Position numbers and translations under genes: made by a program
Assembly (NCBI RefSeq): GCF_000690055.1
Contig: NZ_JJNZ01000031.1
Location: 1 to 64,000, forward strand
DNA from: Pseudoalteromonas fuliginea
GTDB lineage: Bacteria; Pseudomonadota; Gammaproteobacteria; Enterobacterales; Alteromonadaceae
DNA length: 64,000 nucleotides
Direction: 5' to 3'
Notes under the pieces: model-generated
The model's database searches: none
The model's input: only the letters and a program-made list of their open reading frames with translations
What the model was told of the DNA's origin: nothing
Shown here: piece after piece, positions 1-7,713 of the stretch
Position numbering within the stretch: position 1 is the first letter of the stretch
Layout of the letters: every line of letters starts with the position of its first letter

Positions 1-60
1 CCTAGTTCTAGCGTAATTTTCTCAACGTTAAATAGACCTCATATATAAGCAGATTGGTAT
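1..60. repeat. Partial dispersed repeat (D) plus remnant MITE end
   Basis: Bases 3-47 match bases 33753-33797 without gaps at about 38 of 45 positions. Bases 49-60 (GCAGATTGGTAT) match the right end of the family C MITE at 33943-33954 with one mismatch. The same two blocks occur near 33750-33954, but there a 157-bp element lies between them, so this copy looks like an internally deleted or truncated version. It may continue to the left beyond the window. Confidence 0.6.
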
Positions 61-90
61 AAAATAGCTGAGTAATTTACCTAGCTAAAC

Positions 91-119
91 AAAAAAGCCA
101 CTCATTGAGTGGCTTTTTT
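91..119 (-). terminator. Intrinsic terminator, likely bidirectional
   Basis: A 14-bp inverted repeat, AAAAAAGCCACTCA at 91-104 and its complement at 106-119, gives a GC-bearing stem with A- and T-runs on both sides. It overlaps the stop codon (102-104) of the YcxB-like gene, so that gene's transcript ends inside the hairpin. It would also work for a gene entering from the left. Confidence 0.8.
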
Positions 120-569
120 GTTTATATAATTAATAATTTCGGGGCTTAAAATTTGTTTTGAAATATATTGCATACCACGTTTATTTTTTAATAATAATCC
201 GCGCTCTGTATCTATAACTTCGTTTATATCTTGCCATACTAATTGATAGTTTTTGTAATGATTAACCGATTTAATGCCTTCTTCATCAAAAGTAAGGGTG
301 ACTTCTGAGCCAGACGCTCTGCTGAGCATTTGTCTGGTTACCCACCAAGGACGACGATAGTAAAAGGCAACGCATTCAAGAATTGCCAGCATGATTAAAA
401 AAGAACCTAAGTAATGATCATTTAAACCATAAATACCAAACAAACCCAGTGCTGTTAATAGCACGAGTAGAAAATATTTAGGTTGCGCACGTTTACTATA
501 AGGAAGCGACTCATCGAAGCATTCATAAAAGTAAGGTCTATCAAGTGTATAGGTAGTAGTTAATGCCAT
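102..569 (-). CDS. YcxB-like membrane protein
   Basis: 155 residues. Two closely spaced hydrophobic segments (about residues 32-47 and 53-70) are followed by a soluble C-terminal part of about 75 residues. The layout and the C-terminal pattern (an FDEEGI strand, then a W-x-D-I turn and an LLLKNKRG strand) resemble YcxB-like proteins, which have two helices and a PH-like C-terminal domain of unknown function. Start: ATG at 569, preceded by an A-rich stretch with no clear ribosome site. It stands alone and is followed by a hairpin terminator that overlaps its stop. The family assignment is by pattern only, so a molecular role cannot be given. Confidence 0.65.
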   Translation of the reverse strand: MALTTTYTLDRPYFYECFDESLPYSKRAQPKYFLLVLLTALGLFGIYGLNDHYLGSFLIMLAILECVAFYYRRPWWVTRQMLSRASGSEVTLTFDEEGIKSVNHYKNYQLVWQDINEVIDTERGLLLKNKRGMQYISKQILSPEIINYINKKATQ

Positions 570-642
570 ATTGTTTTACTTAAAACATATTTTTTCCTAT
601 TTTAGCAAGCTAAGCTGCAAATGCGCAGTGTTTATAATAAAG

Positions 643-782
643 AACCTGAACTCTGGATAATAAATCTATCTCAAGCAGTTATTGTCAGCGCTAACTGCAT
701 TAAATTTATTTGCAGTAGGCCAGCTATTAACGCGCAAATTAGCCTTGTTTTCACTGAAAATCTCTTAATCAGAGTTCAGGTT
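643..782 (+). repeat. Family A MITE-like repeat, copy A1
   Basis: 140 bp bounded by a perfect 13-bp terminal inverted repeat: AACCTGAACTCTG at 643-655 and CAGAGTTCAGGTT at 770-782. Its right end overlaps the stop codon (781-783) of the MscS gene. Internal stems are GCAGTTA (675-681) with TAACTGC (692-698), and ATTTGC with GCAAAT further on. Compared with copy A2 at 38830 it lacks about 50 bp between two TCTCT motifs. It has no coding capacity. Confidence 0.8.
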
Positions 783-1869
783 AAATAATATTTTTTCCTT
801 GTTCAGGATCTCTTGATTTATCTGCTTGTTCACGTATTTCGTCAGTATCACTGCTCACATCATCGAGTGTTTTAGTTTTATCGTCTGTTTCGTTAACTAT
901 GTTTTTTACTTTTGGTGATTGTTTTTGCTCTGAACCAAAAATAGTTTCGTTAGCAGGGGTAAGTAAAATACGCTCTCTTGCGTCGTCAGGCATGCTGATA
1001 TTGTGCTTTGTAAATTCGTTGACAAGTTCTCGCATAAGTTGTGAGCCTACTTTTAATGGGCTGTGCTGCTCGCTATTAACCCAAAAGAACAAGGTAAAGT
1101 TAATAGTGGATGAGCCAAGGTTTTTTATTAATACTTGCGCTGGTGGGTCGCTTAGTACGGCACTTTGCTGATTGGCAATGTCGAGTGCGAGAGTTTGTGC
1201 ATTGCGTATATCGTTATCATAGCCAATACCTATTTCTACTTTACCGCGCATTTTGGGATTGGCGGTGAGATTTTTAATGGTGTTTTTGTACACAGTCGCA
1301 TTTGGTATTTGAATATGATTACCATCGTAATCCACTAGTGTTGTTGCCCGTGCGGTTACTTTTTTAACGATCCCTAAGCGATTATCTACCTCTATTACAT
1401 CATCAATTTTAAAAGGTCTTTGTATGCTTAGTAATAAACTGGCGATGAAATTTTCTGCTATGTCTCTAAAAGCGAAACCTAATATTAAGCCTATTAATCC
1501 TGTTCCACTCATAATAGCGACTGCAAACTCAGTAAGCCCAGCTAAACGTAAAAATAAGTACACGCCTAATAAAATAATTAAGGTGCTAATACTGCGCCTT
1601 GCGACTAAGTGAACGAGTTTACTGTCGGTCATATAATCGATGGGTTTTATAAGTAGTCGCGAAAGCGGCCCTGCGATTAAATAGCTTAGTACTAAAAGGA
1701 CTGTGCCAAGTAATAGAGTGGGTAATATTTGCGCTGTTGCGTGCAGTAATTGCAGACTTTGTTCGTGGAAAAAATGCCATGAAAGTATATCACCTTCAAA
1801 ACTATGTGTTATGAGAGGGGCATTATTTTGTACTATGTTGTTTGCTTGGCTACTGGGCATGGCTGTCAT
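781..1869 (-). CDS. MscS family mechanosensitive ion channel
   Basis: 362 residues, expected in the inner membrane, where MscS proteins open under membrane tension to release solutes after osmotic downshock. Transmembrane helices lie near residues 45-70 and 92-112. A Gly/Ala-rich pore helix near 116-135 runs into the conserved linker with FRDIAENF and RPFKIDDVIEV. The beta domain (NHIQIPN, VYKNTI) follows at about 150-200 and an alpha-beta C-terminal domain at about 205-300. An extra 60-residue charged tail after residue 300 is longer than in E. coli MscS. Start is ATG at 1869; a second ATG lies three codons in. The stop codon falls inside the terminal repeat of element A1. The next gene diverges. 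Confidence 0.9.
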   Translation of the reverse strand: MTAMPSSQANNIVQNNAPLITHSFEGDILSWHFFHEQSLQLLHATAQILPTLLLGTVLLVLSYLIAGPLSRLLIKPIDYMTDSKLVHLVARRSISTLIILLGVYLFLRLAGLTEFAVAIMSGTGLIGLILGFAFRDIAENFIASLLLSIQRPFKIDDVIEVDNRLGIVKKVTARATTLVDYDGNHIQIPNATVYKNTIKNLTANPKMRGKVEIGIGYDNDIRNAQTLALDIANQQSAVLSDPPAQVLIKNLGSSTINFTLFFWVNSEQHSPLKVGSQLMRELVNEFTKHNISMPDDARERILLTPANETIFGSEQKQSPKVKNIVNETDDKTKTLDDVSSDTDEIREQADKSRDPEQGKNII

Positions 1870-1976
1870 CCGTGTTTAGTTTTTATAATTGTTAGCAGCA
1901 AGTTTAGTACCAAATGTTCAATATAACTTGGCAAACATTTTGCTGAGATAACGTAACACAAATTTTGGGATTTAGA

Positions 1977-2930
1977 ATGAAAGAGACTAAACGAGGGCAG
2001 CAAGCAGCGCAACCTGTGCATATTCCTGTAGTAGGTTGGTGGGATATTGTTAAGCGTATTTTTAAGCAAATGAACGAGGACAATTTATCGCTTGTTGCTG
2101 CAGGAGTTGCGTTTTATGCACTGCTTGCTATTTTTCCGGCTATTGCCGCCGTTGTTTCTATTTATGCTTATTTTTCCTCTCCTACTGATATTAGTGAACA
2201 TTTGAGTTTGTTTGTTACGTTATTACCTGACAGCTCACGAGAACTCATTTTGTCTCAAGTTTCAAGTCTTGCTCAAAGTTCAAACGCTAGTTTAAGTATC
2301 AGTGCATTGGGAACTTTAGTACTTACTATTTGGAGTAGCTCTAAAGGGAGTCAGGCGCTTATTACTGCGTGTAATATTAGTTATCGAGAATACGAAAAAC
2401 GCTCATTTTTTAAAGCGTTACTAGTGCGCTTTTTATTTTCTATGGGTGCGATTATCGTTGCTATTTTTTCACTTATAATTATTGGTATCTTGCCAATTGT
2501 ACTTAACTTAGTTGGACTTAAAGAAGGCATAGATTTACTGATCAAGCTTATTTCTTGGCCATTATTGGCTTTAATATTTAATTTTACATTAGTGCTCTTA
2601 TATCGCTACGCCCCGCACCGAAAGCCAGCTAAATGGCGTTGGATCACAATAGGATCCTCCATTGCTACCATGCTTTGGATTTTGGCATCTATTGGTTTTT
2701 CATTTTATGTGTCGCGTTTTTCGAGCTATAACGAAACCTATGGCTCGTTAGGTGGGGTAGTTATTATGTTAATGTGGCTTTATATAAGTGCCTATATTGT
2801 TATTTTAGGCGCTTCGACTAACGCCGCAACGGAACAACAAACGGCGATAGACAGCACAATAGGCCCCGCAAAAAAAAGAGGCAATCGAGGCGCATATGTA
2901 GCCGACCACCTCGATGTGAAAAACAAGTGA
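1977..2930 (+). CDS. YihY/BrkB family inner-membrane protein
   Basis: 317 residues with about six transmembrane helices and the family features: an N-terminal DNLSLVAAGVAFYALLAIFP segment, SSSKGSQALITACNISY in the middle, and a late YGSLGGVVIMLMWLY segment. The family (once misnamed ribonuclease BN) has no settled function; a transport or lipid-related role has been proposed. I place the start at ATG 1977 because GGGA (1967-1970) sits six bases ahead. A TTG at 1965 is in frame but overlaps that site. The last 40 residues are charged and probably cytoplasmic. It converges on the LysR gene with a 39-bp gap and no obvious terminator. Confidence 0.88.
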   Translation: MKETKRGQQAAQPVHIPVVGWWDIVKRIFKQMNEDNLSLVAAGVAFYALLAIFPAIAAVVSIYAYFSSPTDISEHLSLFVTLLPDSSRELILSQVSSLAQSSNASLSISALGTLVLTIWSSSKGSQALITACNISYREYEKRSFFKALLVRFLFSMGAIIVAIFSLIIIGILPIVLNLVGLKEGIDLLIKLISWPLLALIFNFTLVLLYRYAPHRKPAKWRWITIGSSIATMLWILASIGFSFYVSRFSSYNETYGSLGGVVIMLMWLYISAYIVILGASTNAATEQQTAIDSTIGPAKKRGNRGAYVADHLDVKNK

Positions 2931-2969
2931 TTTAATTTACTATAACTTAGGGCGATGAGTTAAAGATTG

Positions 2970-3851
2970 TTAATCTAAACTCAGGTTAATTAATTGCTCT
3001 TTAAACTCTTGTGCAGCAGGCCCTAGTCTGTCTGTGTCATTACACATTAAATATAACTTAAGGGCACGGGTTGTCCCTTGCTCTAGATTTAGTACTTTTA
3101 ATTTTTCCTCTTCAATTAGGTGAGATACTTGTGTACGAGGAAGCCATGCATAACCTAAATTTTGGCTAACCATATCAATAGAGTTTCGTAAATGACTAAC
3201 CGTCCAGCGCATATCTGCGCCTAGCCAACCTTCATCATGGCTAGTTTGCGTGCCAGAATCACGAACTACAATTTGCCTATACAATTTTAAATCACGAAAT
3301 GACAAAGTCTCTGTGCGCTGATGCAGCGGATGATTTGGGTGTGCTACAGCGACAAATTCTATATCACAAAGCTGGTTACAACTAATACCGTAAATAGGAA
3401 TTGAAGAAATAGCTAAATCAACAACGGCATTATTTAATAACTCGTTAGCGCCCGTTAACACGCTTTCTATTAAATCGATTTTTAAAAGCGGGAAAAGTTC
3501 ACTGGTTCTGGCCAGTGCTTGATACAAAATGGGGTGGGGGAATACTTCATCAACTGCAATTTTTAATGTGCTCTCCACACCTTCGCTGAGCGTATTGGCG
3601 ACAGATTCTATTTTACTCGCTTCTTCAATTAAAAACTCTGCGCGGCGTAAAATAAGTTTACCGCTGTCTGTTAAAAAGGCTTTGCGACCCTTTACTTCAA
3701 GTAATTTAATTTGCAAAGCGACTTCTAGTTTTTGTACTGCGTGATGAACCGTTGACTGGCTTTTATGAACAGCTGCACTTGCACCAGCAAATCCACCATG
3801 GTCAACAACAGCCTTAAACATTCTCCACTGCTCTAGTGTTGCTTTCGCCAT
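2970..3851 (-). CDS. LysR family regulator, YhaJ-like
   Basis: 293 residues. The N-terminal winged helix-turn-helix (about 1-60) contains the LysR recognition region, with SQSTVHHAVQKLE as recognition helix. The rest is a periplasmic-binding-protein-like effector domain. The start region and the short linker (LSEGVESTLKIAVDE) resemble E. coli YhaJ, whose neighbour yhaK encodes a pirin. Here the regulator is divergent from a pirin and glutathionyl-hydroquinone reductase operon, which it probably controls. A T-N11-A dyad at 4232-4246 upstream of the pirin gene is a candidate site. Start ATG 3851 has AGGAT upstream. The specific YhaJ label is inference from context and similarity by eye. Confidence 0.85.
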   Translation of the reverse strand: MAKATLEQWRMFKAVVDHGGFAGASAAVHKSQSTVHHAVQKLEVALQIKLLEVKGRKAFLTDSGKLILRRAEFLIEEASKIESVANTLSEGVESTLKIAVDEVFPHPILYQALARTSELFPLLKIDLIESVLTGANELLNNAVVDLAISSIPIYGISCNQLCDIEFVAVAHPNHPLHQRTETLSFRDLKLYRQIVVRDSGTQTSHDEGWLGADMRWTVSHLRNSIDMVSQNLGYAWLPRTQVSHLIEEEKLKVLNLEQGTTRALKLYLMCNDTDRLGPAAQEFKEQLINLSLD

Positions 3852-3944
3852 ATTTTATCCTACTACCACTTTTATCTGATTGCATAACTTGACCGCATAG
3901 ACTCATTATTTATTGCGTAACAGTTAAACTTTTTGTTGGATTAT

Positions 3945-4130
3945 TTAGATAGAATGATTTTTTATTTTTCGAAACGCCATAAAATCATTTCTATTTTTAA
4001 GTAGTCGTATCCATTTATTGTAAGTAAGTGATGAGGAGCCTGTACCAAAGCCGTCGAAAGCAAGCTGCATTCTAATTTTACTAATCATTATTAAACAACT
4101 TTGCATTAGTACTTCAGGATTAACAATCAA
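3945..4130 (-). pseudogene. Remnant of an EAL (cyclic-di-GMP phosphodiesterase) domain
   Basis: A 61-codon open stretch translates to LAFDGFGTGSSSLTY followed by a KW motif, which closely resembles the EAL-domain block around DDFGTGYSSLSYL that carries metal-binding aspartates. The first of the paired aspartates is kept and the second is Gly. Nothing of the rest of the roughly 240-residue domain is in frame on either side. It lies in the 480-bp gap between the LysR and pirin genes, so it is read as the debris of a decayed signalling gene. It could be a chance match, but the 15-residue similarity makes that less likely. Confidence 0.55.
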
Positions 4131-4231
4131 TTACTCAGCAATTTAAGTAATTGATAAAGCGGATATTTAAAAAATAAGTAAAAATAACCACGGTAATACA
4201 AGGTTTGAAATATGAACAATAAAGCATAACT

Positions 4232-4246
4232 TTCTATTTTTTAGAA
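4232..4246 (+). promoter_or_regulatory. Candidate LysR-type operator (T-N11-A dyad)
   Basis: TTCTA (4232-4236), five T, then TAGAA (4242-4246): a perfect 15-bp dyad with the T-N11-A geometry of LysR sites. It lies 88 bp upstream of the pirin start and between the divergent LysR and pirin genes. This is inferred from geometry and position only. Confidence 0.4.
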
Positions 4247-4333
4247 TGTTATGACCAATTTAAAGACATAGTTGTTTTATTTAATGAATGATTTAATACC
4301 CTCATCAACTTCTTTTTTAAAGTGAATTAAAAA

Positions 4334-5176
4334 ATGAAAATATCAAAAGTGCTTACAGCTTATGCAACTCAAGATGGCGATGGCGTAAGTATTAGTCGTA
4401 TCCCAGGATTTGATGGTAAATATTTAGATCCATTTTTAATGATTGACGAACTTAAGTCAGACGACAAAAAAGATTATATGGGAGGTTTTCCAGAGCATCC
4501 CCATCGAGGGATTGAAACGTTTACTTATATTTTAAAAGGTGGCTTTGAACATCGTGACCAAATGGGTAACAAAAAAGCAATTAAAGCAGGTGATGTGCAA
4601 TGGATGAGTACAGGGCGCGGCGTTATGCACAGTGAGATGCCACTCGCTGATACCGTTGATGGATTGCATGGCTTTCAAATTTGGATCAACATGCCAAGTT
4701 TGGATAAGATGCGCGATCCACGTTATCAAGATACTACGCAAAATTCAGCTCCGAGTTTTACAAATACGCACGGTGTGACGTTAAAAGCACTTGCGGGATC
4801 GTGGCAGTTCGAAAGTGAAACGCTTACAAGTAGTTTGCAGGGTTTAGCTGCTAATGCTCTACTTGCTGACATTACATTACCCGCCGGTAAAAGCGTTCAT
4901 TTGGAGCCTCTTAGCCAACAAAAAGTAATGATCTATATTCATAGCGGCTCAATAATAACAAGCGACGATCAAACAATCCCAGCTGGTAAGTTACTTATTT
5001 TAGAGCCAGACAGTAATATTAATATTACCTCAGAGCAAGGCGCTGGTGTTTTGGTTTTAGCAGGCGATCCACTTAATCAACCGATTGCTCACATGGGGCC
5101 GTTTGTAATGACGACGCAAGCTGAAGTACAGCAAGCAGTGCGTGATTATCAAAACGGCGAGTTCGGCAAAATTTAA
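4334..5176 (+). CDS. Pirin family bicupin protein
   Basis: 280 residues, a two-cupin pirin. The metal ligands are visible in the N-terminal cupin: His55 and His57 in PEHPHRGIET, then His99 and Glu101 in GRGVMHSEMP, with the same spacing as human pirin (His56, His58, His101, Glu103). Some bacterial pirins have quercetinase activity, and E. coli YhaK is thought to act in redox sensing; the substrate here is unknown. The C-terminal cupin (about 170-270) carries no evident ligands. The next gene starts 21 bp after the stop, behind an AGGAGAG site, so the two are probably one operon under the divergent LysR regulator. Confidence 0.93.
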   Translation: MKISKVLTAYATQDGDGVSISRIPGFDGKYLDPFLMIDELKSDDKKDYMGGFPEHPHRGIETFTYILKGGFEHRDQMGNKKAIKAGDVQWMSTGRGVMHSEMPLADTVDGLHGFQIWINMPSLDKMRDPRYQDTTQNSAPSFTNTHGVTLKALAGSWQFESETLTSSLQGLAANALLADITLPAGKSVHLEPLSQQKVMIYIHSGSIITSDDQTIPAGKLLILEPDSNINITSEQGAGVLVLAGDPLNQPIAHMGPFVMTTQAEVQQAVRDYQNGEFGKI

Positions 5177-5197
5177 CCCTATTTTTAGGAGAGTTTC

Positions 5198-6178
5198 ATG
5201 GGATTATTAGTTGATGGTCAATGGCAAGATAAGTGGTACGACACCGATTCAAGTAACGGAAAGTTTGAGCGTGAAGCTGCGCAGTTACGTCATTGGATAA
5301 CTGCTGATGGCAGTGCTGGAATAACGGGCGAGGCCGGTTTTAAAGCACAAGCGAACAGGTATCATTTATATGTATCACTTGCGTGTCCTTGGGCGCATCG
5401 AACGCTTATATTTAGAGCGTTAAAAGGGTTGGAAAATTTAATTACTGTGTCGGTTGTTAGCCCTGATATGCTTGATAGTGGTTGGGCTTTTGATACGAAA
5501 AACCACAGTACTGGCGATACTTTATTTAATAGTAATTACTTACATCAAGTTTATGCAAAAAATAACCCAAAGTACTCCGGGCGGGTAACCGTTCCCGTAT
5601 TGTGGGATAAAAAGCTAAATAAAATTGTCAGTAATGAGTCTGCCGATATTATACGTATGTTCAATAGTGCATTTAATGAATTAACAGGCAATACCGATGA
5701 CTTTTATCCTGAAGAATTGCAACTAAAAATTGACGAATTAAACGCGTTGATTTATCCAGATATAAATAATGGAGTTTATCGTACGGGTTTCGCAACAACT
5801 CAAGATGCGTATGAAGAGGCATTTAATGATTTATTTAAAGCACTCGATACAGTAGAGGGGATACTGAGCAAGCAGCGTTATTTAGCCACAAACAAACTCA
5901 CCGAGGCTGATTGGCGATTATTCACTACGTTGATTCGGTTTGATAGTGTGTACGTTGGTCACTTTAAATGTAATTTACGCACAATTGAAAGCTACCCTGC
6001 ACTGAGCGGATACCTTAGAGAGCTATATCAAGTTAGAGGTGTGGCTGAAACAGTTGATTTTTATCATATTAAGCGTCATTACTATTTTAGCCATACAATG
6101 ATCAACCCGACACAAGTTGTGCCAAGTGGTCCAAGTATTGATTACTTATCTGATCACGGTAGAGGTATTTATCTTTAA
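5198..6178 (+). CDS. yqjG: Glutathionyl-hydroquinone reductase (Xi-class GST, YqjG-like)
   Basis: 326 residues, the usual size for this family. A thioredoxin-like N-terminal domain carries the diagnostic ACPWAHRT motif with catalytic Cys63, the same number as in E. coli YqjG. The helical C-terminal GST domain includes EADWRLFTTLIRFD and the late VYVGHFKCN motif. These enzymes remove glutathione from glutathionyl-(chloro)hydroquinones using a second glutathione, in the cytoplasm. It follows the pirin gene with a good ribosome site (AGGAGAG at 5188-5194). Its stop overlaps the stop of the convergent small gene by 3 bases. A partnership with pirin in aromatic or quinone detoxification is inferred. 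Confidence 0.95.
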   Translation: MGLLVDGQWQDKWYDTDSSNGKFEREAAQLRHWITADGSAGITGEAGFKAQANRYHLYVSLACPWAHRTLIFRALKGLENLITVSVVSPDMLDSGWAFDTKNHSTGDTLFNSNYLHQVYAKNNPKYSGRVTVPVLWDKKLNKIVSNESADIIRMFNSAFNELTGNTDDFYPEELQLKIDELNALIYPDINNGVYRTGFATTQDAYEEAFNDLFKALDTVEGILSKQRYLATNKLTEADWRLFTTLIRFDSVYVGHFKCNLRTIESYPALSGYLRELYQVRGVAETVDFYHIKRHYYFSHTMINPTQVVPSGPSIDYLSDHGRGIYL

Positions 6179-6417
6179 GCGAGTAGCCTAACAAGCCAGC
6201 CATATTTTCTAACCAAGCTGGTTTCGCTTTTCCCTGCTTGTACAGCAGCACCGGCTAAAAAAGCACTTGTTAGTCCTACTTTAGTTGCTGCAAAACGTTT
6301 TAACCGATATTGAAACGCCGCATGGTGTTGGCGTTTTAATTCACTGCGCATATCCATTTGCTTACTAAGAGCTTGAACGTTTTTGTTTGGGGCCTTAATC
6401 AAATTATCTACTAACAT
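6175..6417 (-). CDS. Small YqjK-like protein
   Basis: About 80 residues: a basic N-terminal half (KRQHHAAFQYRLKRFAATK) and a short hydrophobic Ala/Gly-rich segment near the middle. Last of three small genes in the order DUF883, YqjE-like, this one, which is the E. coli yqjD-yqjE-yqjK order, and that is the main reason for the label. I choose ATG 6417, just beyond the stop of the upstream gene, because GGGA lies six bases ahead. An upstream ATG at 6429 would overlap that gene by 11 bases and has no ribosome site. Function unknown; the family is linked to stationary-phase membranes. Confidence 0.6.
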   Translation of the reverse strand: MLVDNLIKAPNKNVQALSKQMDMRSELKRQHHAAFQYRLKRFAATKVGLTSAFLAGAAVQAGKSETSLVRKYGWLVRLLA

Positions 6418-6418
6418 A

Positions 6419-6874
6419 CTAATTCCCATGTAAATTTAATAGCTGCTTTAAGCTTTTAAGTGTTTTACTAAAACCAATTTTATTGCTTAGGTAAACTGTG
6501 TTTTTCCAAAGCCATACTAAACAAGCAACTTGCAGTGAAGTAGCTGTTGCAATACTCAGCCATACCGACCCAAAGAGATCATATACACCGTATCCAACAG
6601 CACCTAGAGATCCTGCCCACAACAAAACCAAGCCACTGGCAAAACAGCCTAAAAATATAGTGATCAATGCAAGCGATCTAAGCGACAACCGCCATTCAGC
6701 TTTAGCAAGCTGATGGGTGATCTCTCCTTGGGTCTGGTAATCATCCTTGAGTTGCTTAGAGTACTCTAAAAGCTTTGCAATATGATCTTGCCAATAGTCC
6801 TTTTGGCTTGGCTGCTCAGTAGCTTGGTTTTGCGCGTTACCATCCTTGGTTGCGGTTGTTTGTGGGTTATTCAT
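6419..6874 (-). CDS. Phage-holin-superfamily protein, YqjE-like
   Basis: About 151 residues. A charged, Gln/Asn-rich N-terminal 40 residues and an amphipathic stretch (about 30-65) precede two hydrophobic helices near residues 70-95 and 100-123. This matches the holin III-like family that includes E. coli YqjE, small inner-membrane proteins of unclear role that usually sit beside DUF883 genes, as here. ATG 6874 is taken as start; a GTG one codon earlier is possible. It begins 6 bp after the DUF883 stop, so the three small genes form one operon. Confidence 0.75.
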   Translation of the reverse strand: MNNPQTTATKDGNAQNQATEQPSQKDYWQDHIAKLLEYSKQLKDDYQTQGEITHQLAKAEWRLSLRSLALITIFLGCFASGLVLLWAGSLGAVGYGVYDLFGSVWLSIATATSLQVACLVWLWKNTVYLSNKIGFSKTLKSLKQLLNLHGN

Positions 6875-6880
6875 CACTGA

Positions 6881-7219
6881 TTACTTACGACGAAATAATG
6901 ATGTAATTAACATACCAGCAGCAAAAGCAATGCCCGCAGTTGCTAATGGGTTTTCAGAAGCGAAAGCACGCGTTTTTGCAGTGCATTCGCTCAGCTTTTC
7001 GCGTGCAATAAGTTGTTTTTCGCTTAGTGCTTCTGCTGAACTAGAAGCGCCTTTACGAACACTGCTTTCAGCTGTTGCTGCTTTGCTAGAAAGTGCATCT
7101 ACAGCATCGTGCGCCGCTGATGTGGCTTTCTCTGTAAGTGGCGAGTCAGTATTTTTTAGTTTAACGTCAGGCTTAACATCTGAAGTTGTGTTTGGTTTCG
7201 TATTTGTTGCAGTAGCCAT
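6881..7219 (-). CDS. DUF883 family protein (ElaB/YqjD type)
   Basis: 112 residues. A long hydrophilic helical N-terminal part rich in Ala, Ser and Lys is followed by the family's C-terminal signature: ENPLATAGIAFAAGMLITSL, a glycine-rich transmembrane helix, and a terminal FRRK. E. coli YqjD and ElaB are tail-anchored inner-membrane proteins that bind ribosomes in stationary phase. Start ATG 7219 has AAGGA six bases ahead; an upstream TTG at 7225 lies too close to it. First gene of the small three-gene operon that faces the pirin-yqjG operon. Confidence 0.88.
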   Translation of the reverse strand: MATATNTKPNTTSDVKPDVKLKNTDSPLTEKATSAAHDAVDALSSKAATAESSVRKGASSSAEALSEKQLIAREKLSECTAKTRAFASENPLATAGIAFAAGMLITSLFRRK

Positions 7220-7594
7220 AATCAATCCTTAATAAGTTAAAAATTTAAGTAGTGATTTAGATGATGCAATGATTAAACCAAATTTAACTTTTATTTTAAC
7301 CTGTTGAATTTCAGGTGTTTTTTTGTTTCCCCCTGGTTTTGTCAAGGTTGGTAATTTAAAAAAACAGTAACTATTACTACACGGTTAGGTAAATTTTACA
7401 AAGAAGGTGAAAATGCTTAAAAAACTGTAAATATTCATTGTTTATTCAGTAAGCAGAACATGTAGAAATAAGCATATTAAAACTAAGTAAATTTTTTTTT
7501 CGCTGTTATTCCACTTTTTCCCACGTAATTCAATCGCTTTGCTTGAACCCTTATTTTTTCTAGCTTTGAGACTCGTTAAAGCTGGTCAGCTTAC
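7220..7594. other. Long AT-rich intergenic region ahead of the dcw promoter
   Basis: No credible reading frame. A short inverted repeat, ACCTG (7299-7303) and CAGGT (7312-7316), followed by a T-run on the + strand, could be a weak terminator shielding the dcw cluster. Otherwise nothing recognisable was seen. Confidence 0.4.
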
Positions 7595-7624
7595 TTGACA
7601 AAAAGGCTTGTCAAGCCCTAAACT
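7595..7624 (+). promoter_or_regulatory. Candidate dcw (Pmra) promoter
   Basis: A consensus TTGACA at 7595-7600 stands 18 bp ahead of TAAACT (7619-7624), a plausible -10 hexamer. The -35 is also the left arm of an inverted repeat, TTGACA (7595-7600) with TGTCAA (7610-7615). The MraZ boxes start at once downstream, as expected for an autorepressed promoter. Confidence 0.5.
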
Positions 7625-7668
7625 GGAGGACTGTGGTAAAAAGTGGTTTTTAGTGGATCAAACTGGAT
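7623..7668 (+). promoter_or_regulatory. MraZ operator: five phased TGG boxes
   Basis: The trinucleotide TGG occurs at 7624, 7634, 7644, 7654 and 7664, exactly 10 bp apart, each preceded by C or G. MraZ is known to bind arrays of TGGG-like boxes with 10-bp spacing upstream of its own gene and to repress the dcw operon. Five units here is more than the three usually drawn for E. coli. Confidence 0.75.
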
Positions 7669-7713
7669 CAAAGTAATCGCTAGGCGATTAAAATAATTTA
7701 AAGCAGGCTGTTT

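Noticed and set aside
7299..7324. Terminator-like hairpin on the + strand
   Set aside because: Short five-bp stem and no + strand gene ends nearby; mentioned only within the intergenic note.
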